NCBI RefSeq assembly: GCF_009650765.1
Contig: NZ_CP045740.1
Location: forward strand, 2,666,001-2,730,000
Source of the DNA: Streptomyces sp. SUK 48
Lineage (GTDB): Bacteria; Actinomycetota; Actinomycetes; Streptomycetales; Streptomycetaceae
DNA: 64,000 nucleotides
Direction of reading: 5' to 3'
A model generated the notes under the pieces. That model saw only the letters and a program-made list of their open reading frames with translations, searched no databases and was not told the DNA's origin. The position numbers and the translations under genes are program-made. Position 1 is the stretch's first letter. Each line of letters opens with the position of its first letter. Below, in pieces: positions 21,210 through 29,235 of the stretch.

Positions 21210-21533
21210 ATGGCCCAAGGACACACCATCACCATCGAAGCCGTCGAGCGGCGCGTGCGCGTGGTGCACGGCGACCAGGTGCTCGCGGAGACCGACCGCC
21301 CCCTCGTACTGCGCGAGACGGGCTGCCCGGATCGCTACTACATCCCGGCCGAGGACGTGCGCCTCGACCTGCTGACCCCGTCCGGGACCCACACCGTCTG
21401 CCCGTTCAAGGGCACGGCGTCCTACTGGTCGCTGCCGGACGCGCCCGACCTGGTCTGGGCGTACCCGGAGCCCAAGGCGGACGTCGCCCCGATCAAGGAC
21501 CACCTCTGCTTCTACGACGTCGACGTGTCGTGA
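21210..21533 (+). CDS. DUF427 protein
   Basis: 107-residue single-domain protein with the conserved core RETGCPDRYYIPAEDV, HTVCPFKGTASYW and AWAYPEP-like sequence. Function is unknown in the family. ATG at 21210 is chosen by domain start; there is no strong ribosome binding site in the repeat-rich leader, though GGG is close by. Confidence 0.88.
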   Translation: MAQGHTITIEAVERRVRVVHGDQVLAETDRPLVLRETGCPDRYYIPAEDVRLDLLTPSGTHTVCPFKGTASYWSLPDAPDLVWAYPEPKADVAPIKDHLCFYDVDVS

Positions 21534-21570
21534 CCGACGAGTCCGCCGTCGTGCGGCAGTCTGCACGGAC

Positions 21571-22353
21571 ATGGACAAGAAGACGACTTCCCGCGACGGC
21601 ACCTCCCTCGCCTACGCGGTGACCGGGCGGGGGCCCGTGGTGATCCTGGTGAGCGGCGCGATGTCCACCGGCGGCACCCTGGCCCCCCTGGCCGAGCGGC
21701 TCGCGGACCGGGTGACGGCCGTCGTCTACGACCGCAGGGGCCGCGGCGAGAGCGGCGACACGGCGCCGTACGCGGTGGACCGCGAGGTCGAGGACCTGGC
21801 CGCGCTGCTCGACGCGGTGGGCGGAAAGGCCGCGCTGTTCGGCGTCTCCTCCGGCGGCGCGCTGGTGCTCCAGGCGGCGGCGAGCGGGCTGCCCATCACC
21901 CGTACGGCGGTGTACGAGGTGCCGTACGCGGACCATCTGGCGGGCGGCGCCGAACGCGAGGCCGCGTACAAGCGGGACCTGGGAGAGGCGCTCGCGGACG
22001 GCCGGCGCGGGGCCGCGGTCGAGCTGTTCCTGCGGCTCACCGGACTCGGCGAGGAGATGATCCAGCGCGCCCGCCAGTCCCCCATGTGGCCGGGCCTGGA
22101 GGCCGCCGCGCCGAGCCTCGCCCACGACGACGCCGTGCTGGGCGACGGGCTGCTCCCCCGCGCCCGCCTCGCGGCCGTCTCCGTGCCGCTGCTGGCGGTC
22201 GCGGGCGGCGCGAGCCCGGAGTGGATGCGGCAGGCGGGCCGGGACATCGCGGACGCGGTGCCCGGCGGCGCGTACCGGGTCCTGGAGGGCCAGACCCACA
22301 TGGTGGAGCCGGAGGTGCTGGGGCCGGTGCTGGCGGACTTCTTCGCCGGATAG
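21571..22353 (+). CDS. Alpha/beta hydrolase
   Basis: 260 residues. The nucleophile elbow is FGVSSGGALV (Ser in GxSxG) and the catalytic His sits in EGQTHMVEPE near the C-terminus; the oxyanion region is LVSGAMSTGG. Probable esterase-like cytoplasmic enzyme; substrate unknown. It starts 37 bp after the DUF427 gene and ends 6 bp before the convergent mnmA stop. Confidence 0.9.
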   Translation: MDKKTTSRDGTSLAYAVTGRGPVVILVSGAMSTGGTLAPLAERLADRVTAVVYDRRGRGESGDTAPYAVDREVEDLAALLDAVGGKAALFGVSSGGALVLQAAASGLPITRTAVYEVPYADHLAGGAEREAAYKRDLGEALADGRRGAAVELFLRLTGLGEEMIQRARQSPMWPGLEAAAPSLAHDDAVLGDGLLPRARLAAVSVPLLAVAGGASPEWMRQAGRDIADAVPGGAYRVLEGQTHMVEPEVLGPVLADFFAG

Positions 22354-22359
22354 CCCGGG

Positions 22360-23481
22360 TTACGCCGCCGTCGTCGCCCGGGTGGTGGAGGCGATCGTGG
22401 CCGAGCCGACGACGCGCGTGCCGTCGTACAGCACGATCGCCTGGCCGGGGGCGACGCCGCGGACCGGTTCGGTGAAGGCGACCCGGAGTCCGCCGTCGAC
22501 CGGCTCGGCCCGTACCTCGGTCTCGCCGCCGTGGGCGCGCAGCTGGGCGGTGTAGGTGCCGGGCCCGGTGGGGGCCGTGCCGCACCAGCGGGGCTTGATC
22601 GCGGTGAGGGCGGTGACGTCCAGGGCGGCGGCCGGGCCGACGGTGACGGTGTTGTCCACCGGGGAGATGTCGAGGACGTAGCGCGGCTTGCCGTCGGGGG
22701 CCGGGGTGCCGATGCGCAGGCCCTTGCGCTGGCCGATCGTGAAGCCGTACGCCCCCTCGTGGGTGCCCAGGCGGGTGCCGGACTCGTCCACGATGTCGCC
22801 CTCGGCCTTGCCGAGCCGCCGGGCGAGGAAGCCCTGGGTGTCGCCGTCGGCGATGAAGCAGATGTCGTGCGAGTCGGGCTTCTTGGCGACCGCGAGGCCC
22901 CGGCGCTCGGCCTCGGCGCGGATCTCCTCCTTGGTGGTGACCGTGTCGCCGAGCGGGAACATCGCGTGCGCGAGCTGCTTGTCGTCCAGGACGCCGAGCA
23001 CGTACGACTGGTCCTTGGCCATGTCGGAGGCGCGGTGCAGCTCGCGGGAGCCGTCCGCGCGGACGATCACCTGGGCGTAGTGGCCGGTGCAGACGGCGTC
23101 GAAGCCGAGGGCGAGCGCCTTGTCCAGGAGCGCGGCGAACTTGATCTTCTCGTTGCAGCGCAGGCAGGGGTTGGGGGTGCGGCCGGCCTCGTACTCGGCG
23201 ACGAAGTCCTCGACGACGTCCTCGCGGAAGCGGTCGGCGAGGTCCCACACGTAGAAGGGGATGCCGATGACATCGGCGGCGCGGCGGGCGTCGCGGGAGT
23301 CCTCGATGGTGCAACAGCCCCGCGCGCCGGTACGGAAGGACTGGGGGTTGGCGGAGAGCGCGAGATGGACGCCGGTGACGTCATGGCCGGCTTCCGCGGC
23401 GCGCGCGGCGGCGACGGCGGAGTCGACCCCGCCGGACATGGCGGCGAGGACGCGGAGGGGGCGCTGCGGGGTCTCAGTCAT
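22360..23481 (-). CDS. mnmA: tRNA 2-thiouridine(34) synthase
   Basis: 373 residues. It thiolates U34 of Glu, Gln and Lys tRNAs with sulfur relayed from a cysteine desulfurase. It shows the PP-loop [13 protein letters not shown], the first catalytic Cys in [12 protein letters not shown], the second in [11 protein letters not shown], and the conserved [12 protein letters not shown] at 23481 follows GGAAGGG. The desulfurase gene lies upstream on the same strand, separated by 337 bp that hold a TPP-type riboswitch on the other strand. Confidence 0.97.
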   Translation of the reverse strand: MTETPQRPLRVLAAMSGGVDSAVAAARAAEAGHDVTGVHLALSANPQSFRTGARGCCTIEDSRDARRAADVIGIPFYVWDLADRFREDVVEDFVAEYEAGRTPNPCLRCNEKIKFAALLDKALALGFDAVCTGHYAQVIVRADGSRELHRASDMAKDQSYVLGVLDDKQLAHAMFPLGDTVTTKEEIRAEAERRGLAVAKKPDSHDICFIADGDTQGFLARRLGKAEGDIVDESGTRLGTHEGAYGFTIGQRKGLRIGTPAPDGKPRYVLDISPVDNTVTVGPAAALDVTALTAIKPRWCGTAPTGPGTYTAQLRAHGGETEVRAEPVDGGLRVAFTEPVRGVAPGQAIVLYDGTRVVGSATIASTTRATTAA

Positions 23482-23592
23482 AACCCTTCCAGGGTACGGG
23501 GCCGCGGGGACCGGGCGGCGGGGTGCCGGAACCCGGAAAAATCATGGACCAGGCCCTTTATGTCTGGTATGGGCGGGCTTATTCTGAAGACA

Positions 23593-23783
23593 GACCTACG
23601 AGACGAGTGAGGGAGTCCAAGCGGAGTAGCCGACGTCAGCGTGAGACCGCGAGGGATCCGCTGGTGCCGACGTCGACGCTCGGGCTGAGAGGCCGGAAGG
23701 TCGCAGGACGGACCGGAAGGCGACCTCCAGACACCTGATCCGGACCATACCGGCGAAGGGAACCCGCCTCGTAGGTCGTTTTT
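23593..23783 (+). promoter_or_regulatory. TPP (thi-box) riboswitch with no downstream gene on its strand
   Basis: The 3' core ACCTGATCCGG (23733-23743) continues through CATACCGGCGAAGGGA (to 23761), a near-consensus TPP aptamer. CTGAGA lies at 23685-23690. AGTCC (23614-23618) can pair with GGGCT before it (P3), and AGGTCGC/GCGACCT form the usual extra hairpin. P1 is GACCTACGAG (23593-23602) paired perfectly with CTCGTAGGTC (23768-23777), followed by G and five T. A possible -10 TATTCT at 23580-23585 would start RNA near 23591. The P3 arm is unusually long. The next + gene is at 25704; the RNA points at the 3' end of the cysteine desulfurase gene. Confidence 0.82.
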
Positions 23784-23818
23784 CATGCCCTTTTCCGGGG
23801 GCGCCCACCGTCGCGGGT

Positions 23819-24988
23819 TCAGGTGAGGCCGGCCGCGCGGGCGCGTTCCACGGCGGGGCCGATGGCCCGGGCGACGGCGTCCACGTCCGCCTGGGTGGAG
23901 GTGTGGCCGAGGGAGAAGCGCAGAGTGCCGCGCGCCAGGTCGGGGTCCACGCCGGCGGCGAGCAGGACATGGCTGGGCTGGGCGACGCCCGCGGTGCAGG
24001 CGGAGCCGGTGGAGCACTCGATGCCCTGGGCGTCCAGCAGGAGCAGCAGGGAGTCGCCCTCGCAGCCGGGGAAGGTGAAGTGCGCGTTGGCGGGCAGCCG
24101 GCCGCCGGGGGCGGGGTCTCCGCCGAGGATCGCGTCCGGTACGGCGGCCAGCACGGCCTCGGCCAACCGGTCGCGCAGGGCGCCCACTTCCCGCTCGAAC
24201 TCGCCGCGCCGCTCCGTCGCGAGGCGCCCCGCGACGGCGAAGGAGGCGATGGCGGGGACGTCGAGGGTGCCGGAGCGTACGTGGCGCTCCTGGCCGCCGC
24301 CGTGCAGGACGGGGACGGGGGTGTACTCGCGGCCCAGCAACAGGGCGCCGATGCCGTACGGGCCGCCGATCTTGTGCCCCGAGACGGTCATCGCGGCGAG
24401 ACCGCCGGCGCCGAAGTCGACGGGGACCTGACCGAACGCCTGGACGGCGTCGGCGTGCAGCGGGACGCCGAACTCGGCGGCGACGTCGGCGAGTTCGCGG
24501 ATCGGCATGATCGTGCCGATCTCGTTGTTGGCCCACATCACGGTGGCCAGCGCGACGTTCCCGGGGTCGCGGGCGATGGCCTCGCGCAGGGCGTCCGGGT
24601 GGACGCGGCCGTGGGCGTCGACGGGGAGGTACTCGACGGTGGCGCCCTCGTGCTCGCCGAGCCAGTGCACGGCGTCCAGGACGGCGTGGTGCTCGACGGG
24701 GCTGGACAGGACGCGGGTACGGGCGGGGTCGGCGGCGCGGCGGGACCAGTACAGGCCCTTCACGGCGAGGTTGTCCGCCTCGGTGCCGCCGGAGGTGAAC
24801 ACGACCTCGCTGGGTCGCGCGCCGAGCGCGTCCGCGAGGGTCTCGCGGGATTCCTCGACCGTACGGCGGGCCCGGCGGCCGGAGGCGTGCAGGGAGGAGG
24901 CGTTGCCCGTGATGCCCAGCTGCGCGGTCAGAGCCTCTGCCGCCTCCGGGAGCATGGGGGTGGTCGCGGCGTGGTCGAGGTAAGCCAT
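23819..24988 (-). CDS. iscS: Cysteine desulfurase (NifS/IscS class V aminotransferase)
   Basis: 389-residue PLP enzyme that takes sulfur from cysteine for MnmA, Fe-S clusters and thiamine thiocarboxylate. Visible are HAATTPM at the N-terminus, the conserved [10 protein letters not shown], the PLP Lys in [13 protein letters not shown] and the catalytic Cys in [13 protein letters not shown] at 24988. No Fe-S scaffold gene is nearby, so its main partner here is likely MnmA. The symbol is by function; NifS2-type naming is possible. Confidence 0.94.
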   Translation of the reverse strand: MAYLDHAATTPMLPEAAEALTAQLGITGNASSLHASGRRARRTVEESRETLADALGARPSEVVFTSGGTEADNLAVKGLYWSRRAADPARTRVLSSPVEHHAVLDAVHWLGEHEGATVEYLPVDAHGRVHPDALREAIARDPGNVALATVMWANNEIGTIMPIRELADVAAEFGVPLHADAVQAFGQVPVDFGAGGLAAMTVSGHKIGGPYGIGALLLGREYTPVPVLHGGGQERHVRSGTLDVPAIASFAVAGRLATERRGEFEREVGALRDRLAEAVLAAVPDAILGGDPAPGGRLPANAHFTFPGCEGDSLLLLLDAQGIECSTGSACTAGVAQPSHVLLAAGVDPDLARGTLRFSLGHTSTQADVDAVARAIGPAVERARAAGLT

Positions 24989-25083
24989 GGTGGGGAGATT
25001 CTACGGCGCGGCCTTCTCCTCGGCGGTGCGCCCTCCCCCAGCGGTGCCCGCCTTCCCCGTCGCCACGAGTGCCGCCCGCCGGG

Positions 25084-25362
25084 TCACAGGCTCCAGGAGA
25101 CCGTGTTCGAGACCTGGATGGCGACCAGCAGGACCGCGAGGTCGGCGACGCCCAGGGCCAGGCCCAGGTAGGCGCGGCCGCGGCGGGCGGTGCCGCGCCA
25201 CAGGGAGACCGCGGCCAGGGCGATGGCGACCGGGCCGAGGAAGAGGTTCAGGACGAGGAGGCCGAGGAGGCCGAGGATGAAGGACGCGACGGCCATGCCG
25301 TCGGCGTCGCGGTTGCGGGCGGGGGCCTCGGTGCGGCCCGCGGCCGGTGCGGTGAGTTGCAT
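25084..25362 (-). CDS. DUF4190 membrane protein
   Basis: 92 residues. After a polar leader there is the DUF4190 pattern: MAVASFILGLLGLLVLNLFLG, then LAAVSLWRGTARRGRAYLGLALGVADL, giving two or three membrane helices. Function unknown. ATG at 25362 follows GGGAG. Confidence 0.85.
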   Translation of the reverse strand: MQLTAPAAGRTEAPARNRDADGMAVASFILGLLGLLVLNLFLGPVAIALAAVSLWRGTARRGRAYLGLALGVADLAVLLVAIQVSNTVSWSL

Positions 25363-25391
25363 GGTGCTCGACTCCCGAAGGTCGGTGGCGG

Positions 25392-25559
25392 TCAGTTGGC
25401 CGGGGTGCGCCGGCGGCGGCCGAGCCGCTCGCGGACGGCGAAGACGCCGAGCCAGACGGCGATGACGGCGGCCAGTACGCCGGTGACGGGCAGCGGCGCG
25501 TGGGCGACGGTGCCCAGCACCACACCGAGCAGCATGAGTGCGGCGACGAGGAACAGCAT
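25392..25559 (-). CDS. Small two-helix membrane protein next to TetR
   Basis: 55 residues, MLFLVAALMLLGVVLGTVAH then LPVTGVLAAVIAVWLGVFAV, ending in a basic tail RERLGRRRRTPAN. Two membrane helices; no domain recognised. ATG at 25559 has GGAGGGG upstream. It is divergent from the TetR gene at 25704 and its promoter region holds the palindromes at 25612-25639 and 25683-25697, so it is the obvious regulatory target. Confidence 0.78.
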   Translation of the reverse strand: MLFLVAALMLLGVVLGTVAHAPLPVTGVLAAVIAVWLGVFAVRERLGRRRRTPAN

Positions 25560-25611
25560 GGGATCGAATCCCCCTCCGGGATGCCTCGCGTTCCAGCTCT
25601 GTAAAGTTTCG

Positions 25612-25639
25612 GTGAACAGTTGTAGTAACAGTTGTTCAC
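25612..25639. promoter_or_regulatory. Operator 1 of the FabR/DesT-like TetR
   Basis: GTGAACA (25612-25618) and TGTTCAC (25633-25639) form a 7-bp dyad separated by 14 bases; inside is a second, nested AACAGTTGTT. The element lies ~55 bp upstream of the small membrane protein start. Confidence 0.65.
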
Positions 25640-25682
25640 TGACTTTGAGTCTAGCGCGTCCGGCGGCTTTCCAATTCCAGAG

Positions 25683-25697
25683 AACAGTTGTTAACTG
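25683..25697. promoter_or_regulatory. Operator 2 of the FabR/DesT-like TetR
   Basis: AACAGTTGTT (25683-25692) repeats the nested motif of operator 1, and CAGTT-GTT-AACTG (25685-25697) is a further dyad. It ends 6 bases before the tetR ATG at 25704, so it covers the ribosome binding region. Confidence 0.65.
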
Positions 25698-25703
25698 GAT
25701 GAC

Positions 25704-26330
25704 ATGAGTCACACCCTCGGCGCCCGGCAGGCCCAGAAGCAGAAGACGCGGCAGGCGTTCCTCGACGCGGCGCTCGCGCTGCTGGAGGAGCAGAGCCTGA
25801 GCAGCCTGGGCCTGCGCGAGGTCACCCGGGCCGTCGGGGTCGCCCCCACCGCCTTCTACCGGCACTTCCGCTCGATCCCCGACCTCGGCGTCGCCCTGGT
25901 CGACGAGGCGCTCGGCAGCCTGCACCCGATGGTGCGCGAGACGGTGTCCACGACCGGCGACAGCGAGGAACGCATCTCGCGCGCCGTGGAGTTGATCGCC
26001 CGCTATGTGGCGGCCCACCCCTCCCACGTCCGCTTCATCGCCCGCGAGCGGCACGGCGGGGTGCAGCCGGTGCGCGAGGCCATCGGCGGCCAACTGGCCC
26101 GGTTCGCCGAGGAGGTGAGGGCCACTCTCGCCCAGGACCCCGGGGCGGCGGGCTGGAGCGACGACGACCTGCTGATGCTCGCGCGTCTGTACGTCGACCA
26201 GATGCTGATCAGCGCCTCCCTGTTCCTGGAGGCGCTGGAGGGTCCCGCGGACGAGCGGGACCGGGTGGCCCGGCTGGCCACCCGGCAGCTGCGGCTCATC
26301 ACCATCGGCCGGGACCACTGGCTGGACTGA
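25704..26330 (+). CDS. TetR-family regulator, FabR/DesT-like
   Basis: 208 residues. The helix-turn-helix SLSSLGLREVTRAVGVAPTAFYRHF is very close to the E. coli FabR and Pseudomonas DesT type, which sense acyl-CoA or acyl-ACP and control unsaturated fatty acid genes; DesT/FabR operators also contain TGAAC/GTTCA half sites as seen at 25612-25639. A lipid role here is inference. It is divergent from small membrane-protein genes. The last codons are part of a perfect 27-bp tandem duplication. Confidence 0.9.
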   Translation: MSHTLGARQAQKQKTRQAFLDAALALLEEQSLSSLGLREVTRAVGVAPTAFYRHFRSIPDLGVALVDEALGSLHPMVRETVSTTGDSEERISRAVELIARYVAAHPSHVRFIARERHGGVQPVREAIGGQLARFAEEVRATLAQDPGAAGWSDDDLLMLARLYVDQMLISASLFLEALEGPADERDRVARLATRQLRLITIGRDHWLD

Positions 26331-26374
26331 ACCCCCGGAGGGATCGGGCTGGACTGAACCCCCGGAGGGATCGG
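26321..26374. repeat. Perfect 27-bp tandem duplication across the tetR stop codon
   Basis: 26321-26347 and 26348-26374 are identical (each begins GCTGGACTGAACCCCCGG). The first copy encodes the last residues Leu-Asp and the TGA stop at 26328-26330; the second repeats them just downstream. It lies in the 57-bp gap before the convergent ABC permease end. Confidence 0.92.
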
Positions 26375-26387
26375 CCCGGTCGGCCCG

Positions 26388-27167
26388 TCAGTGCCTGGTG
26401 CCGGTGTTGAACAGCGAGCGCGACCAGAGGTAGCCGGTCAGCGCGATCCCGGCGCACCAGGCCAGCGAGATCCACCCGTTGTCGCCGATCGCGGTGCCGC
26501 AGAGCAGTCCGCGCAGCGTCTCGGTCATCGGCGTGAACGGCTGGTTCTCCGCGAACCAGCGCAGCCCCGGCGACATCGACCCGGCCGGCACGAACGCCGA
26601 GCCGAGGAACGGCAGGAACTGGATCAGCAGCGGCTTGTTGCTGGCGGACTCGACCGTCTTGGAGATCAGGCCGAGCGCCACCGACAGCCAGGTCACCGCG
26701 AACGCGATGGCCGCGAGCAGACCGGCCGCGGCGAGCCACTCCAGCGGGCTCGCCCCGGAGCGGAAGCCGACCGCGAGGGCGACGCCGACGACCGGGACGC
26801 AGCAGAGCATCGTCTGGACGACGCTGCCGAGGACGTGCCCCGTCATGAACGAGGAGCGGGTGATGTTCATGGTGCGGAAGCGGTTGATGATGCCCTCGGT
26901 CATGTCGTTGCAGACCGCGATCGAGGTCGACATCGAACCGGCGGCCACGCCCATGATGATGATCCCGGGGGTGAGATAGCCGATGTACGCGTCCCGGCCG
27001 CCCATCCCCGCGCCGATCGAGCCCCCGAAGGCGTACACGAACAGCAGCAGCATCAGGATCGGCATCATGGCGGCGCCGAACCCCACGGAGGGGTAGCGGA
27101 CGGCGTGCTTGAGGTTGCGGCGCAGCATGGTCCGCGAGTCGTGCACGGCGTGGGCGAACGTGCTCAT
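26388..27167 (-). CDS. ABC-2 type export permease
   Basis: 259 residues, six membrane helices, of the DrrB-like drug/lipid exporter type: MMPILMLLLFVYAFGGSIG, YLTPGIIIMGVAAGSM, the coupling segment DMTEGIINRFRTMNITRSSFM and FLPFLGSAFVPAGSM. ATG at 27167 overlaps the ATPase stop (ATGA) and follows GAGGAGAACC. It pairs with the ATPase upstream. Confidence 0.92.
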   Translation of the reverse strand: MSTFAHAVHDSRTMLRRNLKHAVRYPSVGFGAAMMPILMLLLFVYAFGGSIGAGMGGRDAYIGYLTPGIIIMGVAAGSMSTSIAVCNDMTEGIINRFRTMNITRSSFMTGHVLGSVVQTMLCCVPVVGVALAVGFRSGASPLEWLAAAGLLAAIAFAVTWLSVALGLISKTVESASNKPLLIQFLPFLGSAFVPAGSMSPGLRWFAENQPFTPMTETLRGLLCGTAIGDNGWISLAWCAGIALTGYLWSRSLFNTGTRH

Positions 27168-28174
27168 CGGTTCTCCTCGAGGTGCAGCGGGGTGCCGGAT
27201 ACTGCGGTGCCCTGGCCGGTCAGGGCGAGGAAGACGTCGTCGAGGTCGGGGGTGTGCACGGAGAGACCGGCGGCCCGCACGCCGGCGGCGTCGAGCCGGT
27301 CGAGCAGGGTCCGCAGCGTGTCGAGTCCCCCGTCGCCCGCGACCCGCAGGGCGAGTTCGTCGTCGTCCCGGGCGGCGCCGGGGAAGGCCGCGGCCGCGCG
27401 CTCGTACGCGGCCGGGTCGGTGAACCGCAGCCGTACATGGCTGCCGGGGATGCGCGCCTTCAGTTCGTCGGCGGTGCCCTCGGCCACGATCCGGCCGCCG
27501 TCCAGCACGGCGATCCGGTCGGCCAACTGGTCGGCCTCCTCCAGGTACTGGGTGGTGAGGAAGACCGTCGTACCGCCCGCGACCAGTTCGCGCACCATGT
27601 CCCACATGGTGCGGCGGCTGCGCGGGTCGAGGCCGGTCGTCGGCTCGTCCAGGAAGATCACCCGGGGGTCGCCGACCAGGGTCATGGCGAGGTCGAGCCG
27701 GCGCCGCATACCGCCGGAGAAGGTCGCGGCCCGCTCGCGGGCGACATCCGCGATGCCGAACCGTTCGAGCAACTCGGCCGTACGGGCACGCCCTTCCCGC
27801 TTGCCGAGGCGGAGCAGGTCGGCCATGAGGAGCAGGTTCTCCTCGGCGGTGAGCAGGTCGTCGAGCGCGGCGAACTGCCCGGTGACGCCGATCGCGGAGC
27901 GCACCCCGTCCGGGTCGGTGGCGATGTCGTGTCCGGCGACCTGGGCCTGCCCGCCGTCGGCGGCGAGGAGCGTGGACAGGATCTGCACGGTGGTGGTCTT
28001 GCCGGCCCCGTTGGGTCCGAGCAGCGCGAACACGGTGCCGGCCGGGATGCGCAGGTCGATGCCGTCGAGGACGGTCTTGTCGCCGTACGACTTGCGCAGA
28101 TCAAAGGCGGAGACGGCGGCGGGTGTCCGCGCGCCGTCACCCTTTCTTGGTGTGTGCATGACAGAAGAAGGCAT
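27164..28174 (-). CDS. DrrA-like ABC exporter ATPase
   Basis: 336 residues. Walker A GPNGAGKTT, Q-loop VTGQFAALDD, signature FSGGMRRRLDLA, Walker B VIFLDEPTTGLD and a C-terminal regulatory extension ending PDLDDVFLALTG, the hallmark of daunorubicin-resistance-type ATPases. ATG at 28174 has GGGGGGC upstream; ATG at 28159 is the alternative. A run of GTGAG repeats lies shortly upstream. Substrate unknown. Confidence 0.93.
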   Translation of the reverse strand: MPSSVMHTPRKGDGARTPAAVSAFDLRKSYGDKTVLDGIDLRIPAGTVFALLGPNGAGKTTTVQILSTLLAADGGQAQVAGHDIATDPDGVRSAIGVTGQFAALDDLLTAEENLLLMADLLRLGKREGRARTAELLERFGIADVARERAATFSGGMRRRLDLAMTLVGDPRVIFLDEPTTGLDPRSRRTMWDMVRELVAGGTTVFLTTQYLEEADQLADRIAVLDGGRIVAEGTADELKARIPGSHVRLRFTDPAAYERAAAAFPGAARDDDELALRVAGDGGLDTLRTLLDRLDAAGVRAAGLSVHTPDLDDVFLALTGQGTAVSGTPLHLEENR

Positions 28175-28203
28175 GACGCCCCCCGTTCGAAGGCCGAGGT
28201 GAA

Positions 28204-28230
28204 GTGAGAGGTGAGGTGAGGTGAGGTGAA
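28204..28230. repeat. GTGAG pentanucleotide run upstream of the ABC ATPase
   Basis: Four consecutive GTGAG units, plus imperfect flanking ones, lie 30-55 bp upstream of the ATPase start at 28174, in the non-coding gap after the DUF4097 gene. Such runs slip during replication; copy number could alter leader length. Confidence 0.7.
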
Positions 28231-28245
28231 GCGAACTGAGACGGA

Positions 28246-28315
28246 GTGGGAGGCGGGCCGGCCGAGGGTCGCCGCTCGGCGTGGGAAGCGGGCCGGTCGC
28301 GGGTCGCCGCTCAGT
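28246..28315. repeat. 35-bp tandem duplication across the DUF4097 stop codon
   Basis: 28246-28280 and 28281-28315 are aligned 35-bp units (about 30 of 35 identical), both beginning GTGGGARGCGGGCCGG and sharing GGGTCGCCGCTC. The stop codon of the DUF4097 gene (28311-28313) lies at the end of the second unit; the first unit is downstream of the gene. Confidence 0.85.
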
Positions 28316-29150
28316 GCCGGGCGCGGCGCACGTCGATGCTTCCGTAGCGGGTACGGGCGCGGACCTCGACGGTCTCCTCGGAACGCTCGGGGGCCCCGGA
28401 GGCGGTGAGCGTGTTGCGCACATGCCCACGCTCGGAGCTGACGTCGAGCCAGGCGGCGGTGCCCTCGCGGACCCCGACCTCGATGGCGCCGTAGGAGGTC
28501 TCCAGCTGGACCCGGCCGCGCACGACCTCGACGGCGCGCAGGGTGCCGTGGGCGGTGGTGGCGACGACATCGCCCTCGGCGCACTCGATGTCGATGTCGC
28601 CGTTGGCGCCGTTCACCCGCAGCTCGCCGGTGACCACGCCGACGACCGTGCTGCCGTGCGAGTTCTTCAGGACCGCGGACCCCTGCACGGTGCCGACGCG
28701 CAGGCTGCCGGAGCTGGTGGTGATCTCGGCGCCGCCCGCGACCCGGTCGACGCTGATCGAGCCGTGGGAGACGGTCAGCTTGAGCGGCCCCGCCGTATCG
28801 AGGCGGACATCGCCGACCGAGGTCTTCACCCGGGCCTCGCCGAGCCCGCCCTCGCCGAACACCTGGACCCAGGAGCCGCCCACGTCGACGCGCGAGCCCG
28901 TGGGCAGTTCGACCGTCACCTCCACGGTGCCGGAGGGTCCGATGAAGGCGCGCTCCCTGGTCCGCACGCTCAGCTCGCCGTTCACGTACGCGACCTCGGT
29001 CTGCTCGGCGGCCCGTACGTCCTTGCCCCGCTTGCCGCCGGGCAGCACCTCCACGACGGTGTCGGGGCGGTCGCTCGCGATGAAGCGGATGGATCCCGCG
29101 CCCACATGGGCGGTGACGGAAATGGGTCCGGGGGTGTCGAAAGCAGGCAT
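28311..29150 (-). CDS. DUF4097-family beta-helix protein
   Basis: 279 residues made of repeated short beta strands (VKTSVGDVRLDTAGPLKLTVSHGSISVDRVAGG and similar), the DUF4097/adhesin-like solenoid pattern. There is no signal peptide, so it is probably cytoplasmic or peripheral. ATG at 29150 follows GAGGACGG. It lies between the RHH-protein gene and the ABC exporter on one strand; in other actinobacteria this trio is common, and I infer a single transcriptional unit. Confidence 0.88.
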   Translation of the reverse strand: MPAFDTPGPISVTAHVGAGSIRFIASDRPDTVVEVLPGGKRGKDVRAAEQTEVAYVNGELSVRTRERAFIGPSGTVEVTVELPTGSRVDVGGSWVQVFGEGGLGEARVKTSVGDVRLDTAGPLKLTVSHGSISVDRVAGGAEITTSSGSLRVGTVQGSAVLKNSHGSTVVGVVTGELRVNGANGDIDIECAEGDVVATTAHGTLRAVEVVRGRVQLETSYGAIEVGVREGTAAWLDVSSERGHVRNTLTASGAPERSEETVEVRARTRYGSIDVRRARH

Positions 29151-29235
29151 GGCTGTGCCGTCCTCATGAGTCCTTGGGGCGTCCCCGCTGGTGGGACGTG
29201 GTCTGAGTGGAGCGGTCGGGCGGGGCTGGGTGCGG

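Noticed and set aside
23785..23826. 13-codon ORF ([13 protein letters not shown]) after the TPP riboswitch
   Set aside because: No ribosome binding site, and it runs into the end of the desulfurase gene; too short to support.
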